Under the pieces are notes generated by a model. It was not told the DNA's origin. It worked only from the letters and a program-made list of their open reading frames with translations, and did not search any database. DNA of 64,000 bases from Chlamydia trachomatis A/HAR-13 (GTDB lineage: Bacteria; Chlamydiota; Chlamydiia; Chlamydiales; Chlamydiaceae), in the NCBI RefSeq assembly GCF_000012125.1, contig NC_007429.1:682001-746000 (forward strand), in the 5' to 3' direction. A program made the translations under genes and the position numbers. Shown piece by piece: positions 1 to 7,808 of this stretch (position 1 is the stretch's first letter; each line of letters begins with the position of its first letter).

Positions 1-697
1 TGTTTCCTACAAATTAGGGGTCCCAAAAATCTTTCTGAATACTCTGAACCAGCCTGCAGGGAAAAAAATCCTTGCTATGCAAGGGAATCAGTTTATGCCG
101 ACTTTCTCTCCTAAAACTAAACTCCTCGCCTTTATTTCTGATAGAGACGGCAATCCTGATCTTTTTGTACAATCATTCTCACTAGCTACCGGAGCAATTG
201 GCACACCAAAAAAACTCCTAAATGAAGCTTTTGGAACACAAGGAAACCCTTCCTTTAGCCCTGACGGCACCCGTTTAGTTTTTGTTTCTAACAAAGACGG
301 AACGCCTCGTATTTATCAGATGCAAATCTCTCCCGAACAACATTCTCCTCGCTTACTAACAAAAAAATATCGAAATAGCAGTTGCCCAACATGGTCTCCA
401 GATGGTAAAAAAATAGCCTTCTGCTCAGTCATTAAAGGTGTCCGTCAGATTTGTGTGTATGATCTGGCTTCAGGAAGAGATGAGCAATTAACTACATCTA
501 CTGAACATAAAGAAAGCCCTTCTTGGGCTGCGGATAGTAACCACCTTGTTTATAGTGCCGGATCTTCCAATACATCCGAACTATTCCTGCTGAGCCTAAT
601 TACCAAAAAAAGTAGGAAAATTGTTATAGGATCAGGAGAGAAACGTTTCCCATGCTGGGGAGCATTTCCTTCACAACATATAAAGAAAACCTCATGA
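1..697 (+). CDS. tolB: TolB, periplasmic beta-propeller of Tol-Pal (5' end outside window)
   Basis: Partial: the frame is open from base 2, so the signal peptide and N-terminal domain lie upstream. Four propeller blades are visible, each with the TolB signature of a FSPDG/WSPDG-like turn followed by a strand: [30 protein letters not shown] and [10 protein letters not shown]. TolB is the periplasmic partner of Pal in the Tol-Pal system that ties the outer membrane to the cell wall and helps constriction at division. The stop codon overlaps the pal start by four bases (ATGA, 694-697), so the two are translationally coupled. In chlamydiae, which have little peptidoglycan, the system probably serves division-site envelope maintenance; that last point is inference. 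Confidence 0.95.
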
Positions 698-1260
698 GAA
701 AGACTATTTTTAAAGCGTTTAATTTATTATTCTCCCTTCTTTTTCTTTCTTCATGCTCTTATCCTTGCAGAGATTGGGAATGCCATGGTTGCGACTCCGC
801 AAGACCTCGTAAATCCTCTTTTGGATTCGTACCTTTCTACTCCGATGAAGAAATTCAACAAGCTTTTGTTGAAGATTTTGATTCCAAAGAAGAGCAGCTG
901 TACAAAACGAGCGCACAGAGTACCTCTTTCCGAAATATCACTTTCGCTACAGATAGTTATTCTATTAAAGGAGAGGATAACCTCACGATTCTTGCAAGCT
1001 TAGTTCGTCATTTGCATAAATCTCCTAAAGCTACGCTATATATAGAGGGCCATACAGATGAACGTGGAGCTGCAGCTTATAACCTAGCTTTAGGAGCTCG
1101 TCGTGCGAATGCTGTAAAACAATACCTCATCAAACAGGGAATCGCTGCAGACCGCTTATTCACTATTTCTTACGGAAAAGAACATCCTGTTCATCCAGGC
1201 CATAATGAATTAGCTTGGCAACAAAATCGTCGTACTGAATTTAAGATCCATGCTCGCTAA
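694..1260 (+). CDS. pal: Pal, peptidoglycan-associated outer-membrane lipoprotein
   Basis: 188 aa from the ATG at 694. This start was preferred over the in-frame ATG at 652 because it gives a clean lipoprotein signal peptide (basic MRK, hydrophobic LLFSLLF, lipobox LSSC with Cys21 as lipid site) and the usual ATGA overlap with tolB. The C-terminal half is an OmpA-like domain with the peptidoglycan-binding signature: [20 protein letters not shown], then the RR.EF ending (QNRRTEFKI). Pal is anchored in the outer membrane and binds diaminopimelate-containing peptidoglycan and TolB. It is followed, with an 11-base overlap, by a LysM protein, extending the same operon. Confidence 0.95.
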
Positions 1261-1852
1261 TCGCTTATTCTTAATAACCCTTTTAGGGTTAAGTTCGTCT
1301 GTTTACGGCGCAGGTAAAGCACCGTCTTTGCAGGCTATTCTAGCCGAAGTCGAAGACACCTCCTCTCGTCTACACGCTCATCACAATGAGCTTGCTATGA
1401 TCTCTGAACGCCTCGATGAGCAAGACACGAAACTACAGCAACTTTCGTCAACACAAGATCATAACCTACCTCGACAAGTTCAGCGACTAGAAACGGACCA
1501 AAAAGCTTTGGCAAAAACACTGGCGATTCTTTCGCAATCCGTCCAAGATATTCGGTCTTCTGTACAAAATAAATTACAAGAAATCCAACAAGAACAAAAA
1601 AAATTAGCACAAAATTTGCGAGCGCTTCGTAACTCTTTACAAGCTCTCGTTGATGGCTCTTCTCCAGAAAATTATATTGATTTCCTAACTGGTGAAACCC
1701 CGGAACATATTCATATTGTTAAACAAGGAGAGACCCTGAGCAAGATCGCGAGTAAATATAACATCCCCGTCGTAGAATTAAAAAAACTTAATAAACTAAA
1801 TTCGGATACTATTTTTACAGATCAAAGAATTCGCCTTCCGAAAAAGGAATAG
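1250..1852 (+). CDS. Exported coiled-coil LysM protein in the cpoB/ybgF position (CT601)
   Basis: 200 aa. It has a signal peptide (about 1-21, ending VYGAG), a long heptad-rich coiled coil (about 35-130, rich in Q/E/L/K), and a C-terminal LysM domain (about 154-198: HIVKQGETLSKIASKYNIPV...LKKLNKL...IRLPKK). LysM binds N-acetylglucosamine polymers, so a cell-wall role is expected. In proteobacteria the gene after pal is cpoB (ybgF), with an N-terminal trimeric coiled coil and TPR repeats. Here the coiled coil is kept but LysM takes the place of the TPRs. It overlaps pal by 11 bases. Older annotations call it an amidase or invasin-repeat protein; I see no catalytic domain. Confidence 0.85.
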   Translation: MLANRLFLITLLGLSSSVYGAGKAPSLQAILAEVEDTSSRLHAHHNELAMISERLDEQDTKLQQLSSTQDHNLPRQVQRLETDQKALAKTLAILSQSVQDIRSSVQNKLQEIQQEQKKLAQNLRALRNSLQALVDGSSPENYIDFLTGETPEHIHIVKQGETLSKIASKYNIPVVELKKLNKLNSDTIFTDQRIRLPKKE

Positions 1853-1922
1853 CTGCTCTTTTCTAGATAATAAACAAAGTCTGCTGTAGGATCCCCAATT
1901 AAGGAACTAACTAGCATGTGGG

Positions 1923-2315
1923 ATGAAATTTACTGTTGCAGTGTTTGGCGAAGCAGAGAAGGGAAGCTTTGAGTCTGCATACCTCTGCTCTTCACTAACA
2001 GATCTACATAACAACTTTGGTCATGGACGAGACTCGCCCTCAGGTATTTCGCTTGCTGTGCAAGCTATTATGCAGGGATACGACATACTATTCTTTAGAG
2101 TCAAGGAAGAAGGCTTCTTTATTGATAGCTATTTCTTTGGCCTTCATTTCCTTAATACTCAGACTTCACTAACTAATATCATCGCCTTAGCATTGCCTGG
2201 TGTCGGAGACTTCAACATTATTGAAGCCTCGCTGGCTCTCTGCAGAAAATTAAAAAGCCTTCTTCTCTTTTCAGATCAAGATCTGTACGACTTTCTTACC
2301 TTCAAAGATGCTTAA
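1923..2315 (+). CDS. Conserved chlamydial protein of unknown function (CT602)
   Basis: 130 aa, not recognised as any family. The sequence is compact, without a signal peptide, with alternating hydrophobic stretches (KFTVAVFG at the start, YDILFFRV, TNIIALALPGVGDFNIIEASLAL) that look like a small alpha/beta domain. The ATG at 1916, seven bases upstream, is in another frame and soon reaches a stop, so the ATG at 1923 is used. Its stop overlaps the stop of the convergent peroxiredoxin gene by a few bases (2312-2315), leaving no space for a terminator. No function is proposed. Confidence 0.75.
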   Translation: MKFTVAVFGEAEKGSFESAYLCSSLTDLHNNFGHGRDSPSGISLAVQAIMQGYDILFFRVKEEGFFIDSYFFGLHFLNTQTSLTNIIALALPGVGDFNIIEASLALCRKLKSLLLFSDQDLYDFLTFKDA

Positions 2316-2899
2316 TCCATCGTCTGGAAATATTCTTTTAATCCCTCTTCAGAAGGCACCATTCCACGCTCTCCAGAACGCCAGTTAGCTGGACAAACCA
2401 TTCCGTGGTTCTCAAAGAAGATCAATGAATCTAAAATACGCAATTCCTCGTCAATGGAACGCCCTAAAGGAAGATCATTGATAACCGCATGACGAACAAC
2501 CCCATATTTATCGATAAGGAAAGTCGCTCTTAAAGCGAGCGATCCTTCAGGATTCAAAACACCAAAAGCTTCTGATATTTTAAAAGAAGGGTCTGCTAAC
2601 AGAGGATATTCTGTTCCCTCTATTCCTCCTGCATTTCTCGCTACAGCGAGCCAACGAGAATGTGTCTCAATGTCGTCAACGGAGCAACCAAGCACGACTG
2701 CACCTCGCTCTTCAAAATCTACCAATCTATCTTGAAAAGCATGCAATTCTGTAGGACAAACATAGGTAAAATCTTTAGGATAAAAGAAGAGCACTACATA
2801 CTTACCACGAAAGTCTGCTAGAGAGATTTCTTTCTCTTCTCCACAAACAACGGCTTTACCAGAAAAATCCGGAGCCTGTCTTCCAACTAGTGATCCCAT
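2312..2899 (-). CDS. ahpC: 2-Cys peroxiredoxin (AhpC/TSA family)
   Basis: 195 aa. The start at 2899 is fixed by a strong AGGAGG Shine-Dalgarno 8 bases upstream; a longer in-frame reading begins at 2923 without such a site. The peroxidatic cysteine is Cys48 in FTYVCPTE and the resolving cysteine is Cys169 in VCPANW, the pattern of typical 2-Cys peroxiredoxins that reduce H2O2 and organic peroxides at the expense of thioredoxin. The intermediate motif for substrate positioning (GVLNPEGSLALRATFLID) is intact. It is a cytosolic antioxidant, useful because chlamydiae lack catalase. The tRNA-Arg gene lies just upstream on the same strand and probably shares its promoter region. Confidence 0.95.
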   Translation of the reverse strand: MGSLVGRQAPDFSGKAVVCGEEKEISLADFRGKYVVLFFYPKDFTYVCPTELHAFQDRLVDFEERGAVVLGCSVDDIETHSRWLAVARNAGGIEGTEYPLLADPSFKISEAFGVLNPEGSLALRATFLIDKYGVVRHAVINDLPLGRSIDEELRILDSLIFFENHGMVCPANWRSGERGMVPSEEGLKEYFQTMD

Positions 2900-2923
2900 A
2901 ATACTCCTCCTAGAAAGAAACAA

Positions 2924-2996
2924 CGCACCAAAGAGGATTTGAACCTCTGACCACCTGGTTCGTAGCCAGGTACTCTATCCACTGAGCTACTGGTGC
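2924..2996 (-). tRNA. tRNA-Arg (anticodon ACG)
   Basis: A 73-nt cloverleaf on the minus strand. The acceptor stem GCACCAG pairs with TTGGTGC (one G.U), with discriminator G. The anticodon arm is CCTGG-CTACGAA-CCAGG, giving ACG (read as ICG), and the T arm contains GGTTCAAATCC. The 3' CCA is not encoded. It sits 25 bp upstream of the peroxiredoxin start in the same direction. Confidence 0.95.
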
Positions 2997-3024
2997 ATAA
3001 AAAACTATAGGGCAGGAGGATACC

Positions 3025-3201
3025 ATGCTTTCGCTAAATGATCAAGAAATTCTCCTCAGAAATAGAAAAAACCTTCTATTAAAGAATGTTTTAACAGAAA
3101 ACTATTGTTATTCTTCAGAATTTTCCTCTCTCAACATCGGCTCCTGCGAAGCTATAAAGAGCGCAGATGTTAACAACAGACCAGTCGTCCCCACTGCATG
3201 A
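3025..3201 (+). CDS. Possible small gene, 58 aa, unknown function
   Basis: An open frame from ATG 3025 to TGA 3199-3201 fills the gap between tRNA-Arg and the end of the GroEL-like gene. It is preceded by an excellent Shine-Dalgarno (GGCAGGAGG, 5 bases before the ATG), better than that of most confirmed genes nearby. The stop lies one base from the stop of the convergent GroEL-like gene, the tight packing usual here. The product starts MLSLNDQEILLRNRKNLLLK, has no signal peptide or membrane segment, and is basic at its N-terminal part. A possible -10 (CTATAG, 3005-3010) lies just upstream but is too close to the Shine-Dalgarno to be sure. I do not recognise the protein; coding status rests on the ribosome site and fit. 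Confidence 0.5.
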   Translation: MLSLNDQEILLRNRKNLLLKNVLTENYCYSSEFSSLNIGSCEAIKSADVNNRPVVPTA

Positions 3202-3202
3202 C

Positions 3203-4708
3203 TTAAAGCATACTGAATACAAGAGGCTCCATCACAAATCCCTTGCGAAACATATCTTCCACAAATCCAGAAACTCCGTTAAATCCTACTCGCCAGTCCG
3301 CTTGAGAGAAGACTTCAGAGAACACCTCCTCCTCCACTCTTCTGCTGCGAGTAACAATGGCACGAAAAGGCTTCTCTGCGGCACTAAGCACAGCAAGAAA
3401 ACCAAAACGCTCACTAGGAGAAAGAGCAAGCGGAACAGAAATTTCTCTTGCCGCTCGAATGAATGCGCACCCACCTCCAGGCAAGCATCCTGATCGTAAA
3501 GATTCTGTCATGGCTCGTATAGAAGAGGTGATATAACCTATCTCCTCCTGAGGAATACAGTCTGCAGCAATATGAATACATACTTCGCCTGAAGAAAGCC
3601 TTGCCAATCTCCTTCTCAACCTAGCGCTAGCCTCTTCTTCCTGTGAGAAACTCAATTTATCCTGTAAAAAAGCACAGTGTTCTGCCATTCTCTGCTTATT
3701 GTCTGTTTCTCTAGGGACACAAAGACTGGTAGAAGAAACACAAATTCCTGCTACAAAGCCTAATCGATTTGTGATTCTCTCTTCCTCGCTGTCTTCGAAA
3801 TCCATTTCTGAGAGCAATGTAGCTCCGGTTAATACCGCAATGTCCTCTAAAGATTCCCGGGCGTGCTTCCCAGATACTTTCACAGCACAGACAGGGAAAA
3901 CCCTCTCTATTTGATTCATTTCCAGCATAGCTAATAATTCTTTATCAAAAGCTTCTGCTAAAATCACAAGCGGTGTTTTCCCTGCCTGAACAACTGATTG
4001 AAGAAATGTTAAAAAAGATGGGTTCGAATAATGCAGCGGCTGTTCACTAACTAAAATATAAACCTGGCTATATTCTACCGTTCCTGTTTCCGCATGCGTA
4101 ATAAAGTAAGGAGAAGCATATCCAAAATCCCACACAGCATGCTCTTCGGCATGCCAGTATGTTTCATGCTCTTCATGTTCTTCTACGATATAGTAACCGT
4201 TCTTCCCTCCATAACCCACTGCGCTAGATAAAACAGACGCGATTTCGCTATTACAACGTCGCGCGATACTGGATACATACACTGTATGTTCCAGATCGCT
4301 TAGAGGAAATGTTTCTCTATAAAAAACCTCTTGGATTTTCTTTTCCGCAAGAAGCATTCCTCGATGGATTTCATGAGGATCCAAACCTTTCTGGATACCT
4401 GTCATGCCCTCCGCTAATAACGCTTCTATTAGTAAAGCTGTGGTTTTTGCCCCATCTCCGAATCGCATACGAGTTCGCAAGGCAGTATCTCGGATGAGTT
4501 TCATACCTATATTTTCAAAGACATCTGGAAACAGAATATCCTTCAGCATACTCTGACTATCTTGCGTTGTCCGCGTATCCTGGACATTATGAACAATCGT
4601 GCTAAACCCATAAGGACCGATTGTCTGAGAAAACATATGAGATATTACACGCGCGGCGCGAAAGACTGCCTGTAAACCTTGTTCTTGGTCTCGAAAACTA
4701 TTAGACAA
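3203..4708 (-). CDS. groEL2: GroEL-like chaperonin paralogue, degenerate (CT604)
   Basis: 501 aa, starting at TTG (4706-4708) behind AGGA. It aligns over its length to GroEL: N-terminal equatorial segment (SQTIGPYGFSTIV), FENIGMKLIRDTA, and the C-terminal hinge with LPGGGCAFIRAA. The ATPase residues are eroded. The GDGTTT loop reads GDGAKTT (residues 84-90), the TKDG turn reads TQDS, and the catalytic Asp398 position (VEDA in E. coli) aligns to Ser. The C-terminal GGM repeats of the housekeeping GroEL are missing. No groES accompanies it. Chlamydiae are known to carry extra groEL genes beside the groES-linked one. A specialised, possibly non-ATP-driven role is inferred. Confidence 0.85.
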   Translation of the reverse strand: MSNSFRDQEQGLQAVFRAARVISHMFSQTIGPYGFSTIVHNVQDTRTTQDSQSMLKDILFPDVFENIGMKLIRDTALRTRMRFGDGAKTTALLIEALLAEGMTGIQKGLDPHEIHRGMLLAEKKIQEVFYRETFPLSDLEHTVYVSSIARRCNSEIASVLSSAVGYGGKNGYYIVEEHEEHETYWHAEEHAVWDFGYASPYFITHAETGTVEYSQVYILVSEQPLHYSNPSFLTFLQSVVQAGKTPLVILAEAFDKELLAMLEMNQIERVFPVCAVKVSGKHARESLEDIAVLTGATLLSEMDFEDSEEERITNRLGFVAGICVSSTSLCVPRETDNKQRMAEHCAFLQDKLSFSQEEEASARLRRRLARLSSGEVCIHIAADCIPQEEIGYITSSIRAMTESLRSGCLPGGGCAFIRAAREISVPLALSPSERFGFLAVLSAAEKPFRAIVTRSRRVEEEVFSEVFSQADWRVGFNGVSGFVEDMFRKGFVMEPLVFSML

Positions 4709-4784
4709 ATCCTATTCCTCTATCAGCTGCAGTCTTGGATATAGAAAGGCGATTTATTCTTGTCAAACAACCATCTTTGGATAT

Positions 4785-6014
4785 CTATCGAGCATATTCT
4801 GGGAGAAGGAAGGGTTGTCGCTGTTCTATAAATTGTTTTCTACCTTCCGCACACAGAGTTCGTAACGGCCATGTGATATACTTTTTGTGTAAACAGACAT
4901 TCAAAAATTCCGAATGCCCTAATAAATTTTGAATTGCCTTACGTCGAGGCACTAACCGATCTAATAATAAGAAGGCTTGCTCTACCTCTTTAGGGTATAA
5001 AGTTTTCAAAACTCCCAAAATCACACTTTGTGTTTCCATAGGAAGAAATTGTTTAGGATCTTGAAGTACGACCAAAACTCCAGAACACATTTCCATTTTA
5101 AATTTCCCAAAAAACGGCTCATACATAAAAGGAAGAAAATGGACGCCTGGTAGCCGCGCTTTATTTAACTCCTGAGCGACCTTACACCCATCCATCCAGG
5201 GAGCCCCTAAAACTTTAAAGGGAAGCGTATAGCCTATCCCTATGTTTGTGATAGATAAAGCTCCTATAATACCTGTTGTAGCGTAAAAATATGCAGACTG
5301 CGCATCTGGAATCTGAGGACTTGTAGGAACCCAAATCAATCCTGTATCAGCAAAAATCATGGAGCGCTTCCACCCTTGCATAGGGACAACTGTCACCGAG
5401 GCATTGGGTGCATATCGAGCTCGATACAATAAAGCTAGTTCACCTGGTGTCATCCCATAGCAATAGGGAATCGCAGGGAAAGCCTCTTTATCAGGGAGAG
5501 GGCCATCGACAAGATTCCCTCCCATAGGATTGGGACGATCCAGAACAATTAATTCCTTCTTGCTGCTCGCAGATGCTTTTACGACTTGCAACAATGCAGA
5601 AATGAATGAATAGGACCGCACACCAATATCTTGTACATCGTACACAAAAACATCGCAGGCCTCAATGACTTCAGCAGGAATCTCTTTAGAAGCAAATAGA
5701 GAAATGACTGGGATATCTTCTAAGATAGGATCATATCCTGGTGTCTCAGCAATGGATGCCCCAAAATACCCATGTTCTAGTGTGCATAAAGCACTGAGCT
5801 TACAAACCCCTTTATGCTTGTTAAAAACACAAAGCGAATGTTCCCCTTGTCGATTAATGGCTGCACTATGAGAAATCAATGCAACCCGCTTGCCACGTAT
5901 TTTCTCAAGATATTTTTCTTCTTGAAACACGCGTTCCAAGCCTACCTGTACAAGAGCATAGCTCACATTAGGAAATAGTAGCGCAAGGATCACTAGCTTA
6001 CAGATTGTTTTCAT
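4785..6014 (-). CDS. Exported DUF1343 protein, NamZ-like exo-muramidase family (CT605)
   Basis: 409 aa. The start at 6014 has AGGAG 5 bases upstream and yields a signal peptide (MKTICKLVILALLFPNVSYA). Family marks of DUF1343/YbbC are clear: an N-terminal Rossmann-like domain with SHSAAINRQG, TLEHGYFG, the DVQDIGVRSYSFIS block and LDRPNPMGGNLVDGPL, then a C-terminal domain ending near WPLRTLCAEG. Bacillus NamZ of this family is an exo-beta-N-acetylmuramidase (GH171) that removes terminal MurNAc from peptidoglycan. That suggests turnover of the thin septal chlamydial peptidoglycan in the periplasm; activity here is inferred. The GroEL-like gene follows 76 bp downstream on the same strand. Confidence 0.8.
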   Translation of the reverse strand: MKTICKLVILALLFPNVSYALVQVGLERVFQEEKYLEKIRGKRVALISHSAAINRQGEHSLCVFNKHKGVCKLSALCTLEHGYFGASIAETPGYDPILEDIPVISLFASKEIPAEVIEACDVFVYDVQDIGVRSYSFISALLQVVKASASSKKELIVLDRPNPMGGNLVDGPLPDKEAFPAIPYCYGMTPGELALLYRARYAPNASVTVVPMQGWKRSMIFADTGLIWVPTSPQIPDAQSAYFYATTGIIGALSITNIGIGYTLPFKVLGAPWMDGCKVAQELNKARLPGVHFLPFMYEPFFGKFKMEMCSGVLVVLQDPKQFLPMETQSVILGVLKTLYPKEVEQAFLLLDRLVPRRKAIQNLLGHSEFLNVCLHKKYITWPLRTLCAEGRKQFIEQRQPFLLPEYAR

Positions 6015-6211
6015 AATCTCCTTTGGATCTCTCTTTGACAAGGGAAACCTTATCTTCCTGATTTTTGTTTTTTTGATCTACAGCAACCCTGTTGGAAACC
6101 TCTTAAAATAAAAAAGCTTAGTGAAAGAAAATTCTTATCGCCGCTATCATCCTGCCCATACTCTCTATACAGAGGTGCTGTTTCTTTTTTTTGTCATCCA
6201 AAGGGATTTTT

Positions 6212-6841
6212 ATGAAAATTCTTATAGCCAGTTCTCATGGATATAAGGTGCGCGAAACCAAGGTTTTTCTAAAAAAACTAGGAGAGTTTGATATCTTCTC
6301 GCTTGTAGACTACCCATCCTACCACCCCCCTAAGGAAACTGGCGAAACCCCAGAAGAAAATGCTATTCAGAAAGGCTTATTTGCAGCTCAAACCTTTCGT
6401 TGTTGGACTATTGCTGATGATTCTATGCTTATCATTCCAGCTTTAGGTGGACTCCCAGGAAAATTATCCGCTTCTTTTGCTGGAGAACAGGCAAACGATA
6501 AAGATCATCGCAAAAAACTTCTTGAGAACATGCGTCTTTTAGAAAATACTATCGACCGATCGGCTTATTTTGAATGCTGCGTCGCTTTAATTTCTCCTTT
6601 TGGAAAGATCTTCAAAGCTCACGCCTCTTGCGAAGGAACGATTGCGTTTGAGGAACGCGGTTCCTCAGGGTTTGGATATGATCCTTTGTTTGTAAAACAT
6701 GACTACAAGCAAACTTATGCCGAATTACCAGAGGCAATTAAAAACCAAGTTTCTCACAGAGCAAAAGCATTAGTCAAATTACAGCCCTATGTGGAAACGG
6801 TTCTCGCAAATCACTTACTCGCGGGGAAAGAGAGTCTCTAA
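6212..6841 (+). CDS. rdgB: XTP/dITP pyrophosphatase (RdgB/HAM1)
   Basis: 209 aa. ATG 6212 is chosen over an upstream in-frame TTG (6191) because AAGGG lies 7 bases before it and the protein then begins [15 protein letters not shown], matching the family start (ILAS-N--K--E). Other conserved blocks are [40 protein letters not shown] and [10 protein letters not shown], then HRAKAL. The enzyme hydrolyses ITP, dITP and XTP to monophosphates, keeping deaminated purines out of DNA. It is divergent from the DUF1343 gene, and its 3' end overlaps the small gene on the opposite strand by 27 bases. Confidence 0.93.
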   Translation: MKILIASSHGYKVRETKVFLKKLGEFDIFSLVDYPSYHPPKETGETPEENAIQKGLFAAQTFRCWTIADDSMLIIPALGGLPGKLSASFAGEQANDKDHRKKLLENMRLLENTIDRSAYFECCVALISPFGKIFKAHASCEGTIAFEERGSSGFGYDPLFVKHDYKQTYAELPEAIKNQVSHRAKALVKLQPYVETVLANHLLAGKESL

Positions 6842-7042
6842 AGACCTCTCTAAACTAGAACGGATTTCTTGCATCTCTGTAAGAATCTGCTCTGCTCTCG
6901 CGAAATCCGCTTCGAGCTTTGCATTGACCAAAGCTCCCTCTTGAAGATTTTGTGTTGCTAAAGGCATCTCTATACTCACTGCGGATTTCGCAGTTAAGCG
7001 ATGCGTAGGGCTAAAAGAACACGTCTGAATCCCGTCGATCAT
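6815..7042 (-). CDS. Small protein of unknown function next to ung (CT606.1)
   Basis: 75 aa from the ATG at 7042, which overlaps the ung stop in an ATGA (7039-7042), so it is coupled to ung. A longer reading from 7054 is possible but has no better ribosome site. The protein has a helical, charged C-terminal half ([20 protein letters not shown] then [11 protein letters not shown]), probably a short coiled coil, and no membrane segment. Its 3' end overlaps rdgB on the other strand. No family is recognised. Confidence 0.65.
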   Translation of the reverse strand: MIDGIQTCSFSPTHRLTAKSAVSIEMPLATQNLQEGALVNAKLEADFARAEQILTEMQEIRSSLERSLETLFPRE

Positions 7043-7728
7043 TCTATCTTCCAATTAATCATCGTCTTTCCCTGTTTTTTAAGCAGATAATTAATTTTTG
7101 AAAAGTGGCAACACCCAAAGAACCCTCTATGTGCAGCCAGTGGAGACGGATGCGGGCAAGCAAGAACCGCATGTTGATGCTTAGTCTGGAAAAGCAGATT
7201 ACATTTTTGCCGCGCAGCATTCCCCCATAAAACAAAGATTACGTGCGTTCTATTTTGAATTAATTTAGTCACAATAGCATCGGTAAAACGTTCCCATCCT
7301 CGTCCTGCATGAGAGAAGGCTTCCCCTGCGCGAACTGTGAGCACGGTGTTCAAAAGAAGAACACCTTGATCTGCCCAGGCTTGCAAACACCCAGATTCAT
7401 TACGAATCCCTAAATCGGTATGGAGTTCCTGAAAAATATTACGCAAAGATGGAGGTAATGCCTGCCCTCTAGGAACACTAAAACTCAAGCCGTGCGCCTG
7501 CCCTTCTCCATGATACGGATCTTGTCCAAGAATCACTACCCGCACTTGATCGAAAGGAGTACTCTGCAAAGCTGCAAAAACATTTTCTTTTTTAGGGTAG
7601 ATCGTTGCTTGTGCGTATTCACTTTTTAAAAAAGCAAGCAACTGGGACCAATAAGGCTGAGACCATTCATCTTTAAGCTGTTCTTGCCAAGACGGGGGGA
7701 GTTGCTCTATAGTAAAAGCCTCGTGCAT
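7039..7728 (-). CDS. ung: Uracil-DNA glycosylase, family 1
   Basis: 229 aa, the usual length. Catalytic motifs are present: the water-activating [18 protein letters not shown] (Asp of QDPYH), the [10 protein letters not shown] segment, FVLWGN, and the DNA-intercalation loop [14 protein letters not shown] (catalytic His and the leucine of HPSPL). It removes uracil from DNA as the first step of base excision repair. AGGAGAGTG precedes the ATG. The small downstream gene is coupled by ATGA overlap. It is divergent from uvrD, with about 80 bp for both promoters. Confidence 0.97.
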   Translation of the reverse strand: MHEAFTIEQLPPSWQEQLKDEWSQPYWSQLLAFLKSEYAQATIYPKKENVFAALQSTPFDQVRVVILGQDPYHGEGQAHGLSFSVPRGQALPPSLRNIFQELHTDLGIRNESGCLQAWADQGVLLLNTVLTVRAGEAFSHAGRGWERFTDAIVTKLIQNRTHVIFVLWGNAARQKCNLLFQTKHQHAVLACPHPSPLAAHRGFFGCCHFSKINYLLKKQGKTMINWKIE

Positions 7729-7808
7729 ACACTCTCCTTAATCTAAGGCATAGAGTATATGCATTCTCGAAAATTTTCTTCGAACCCGAAAATATATATT
7801 ACATACGT

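Noticed and set aside
785..1003. Open frame inside pal in another frame
   Set aside because: No ribosome site, and fully within the OmpA-like lipoprotein gene.
3167..3493. Plus-strand open frame of 108 codons over the end of the GroEL-like gene
   Set aside because: Mostly antisense to conserved GroEL sequence; very basic Ser/Lys/Arg composition typical of a shadow frame. The 58-aa frame at 3025 is better supported.
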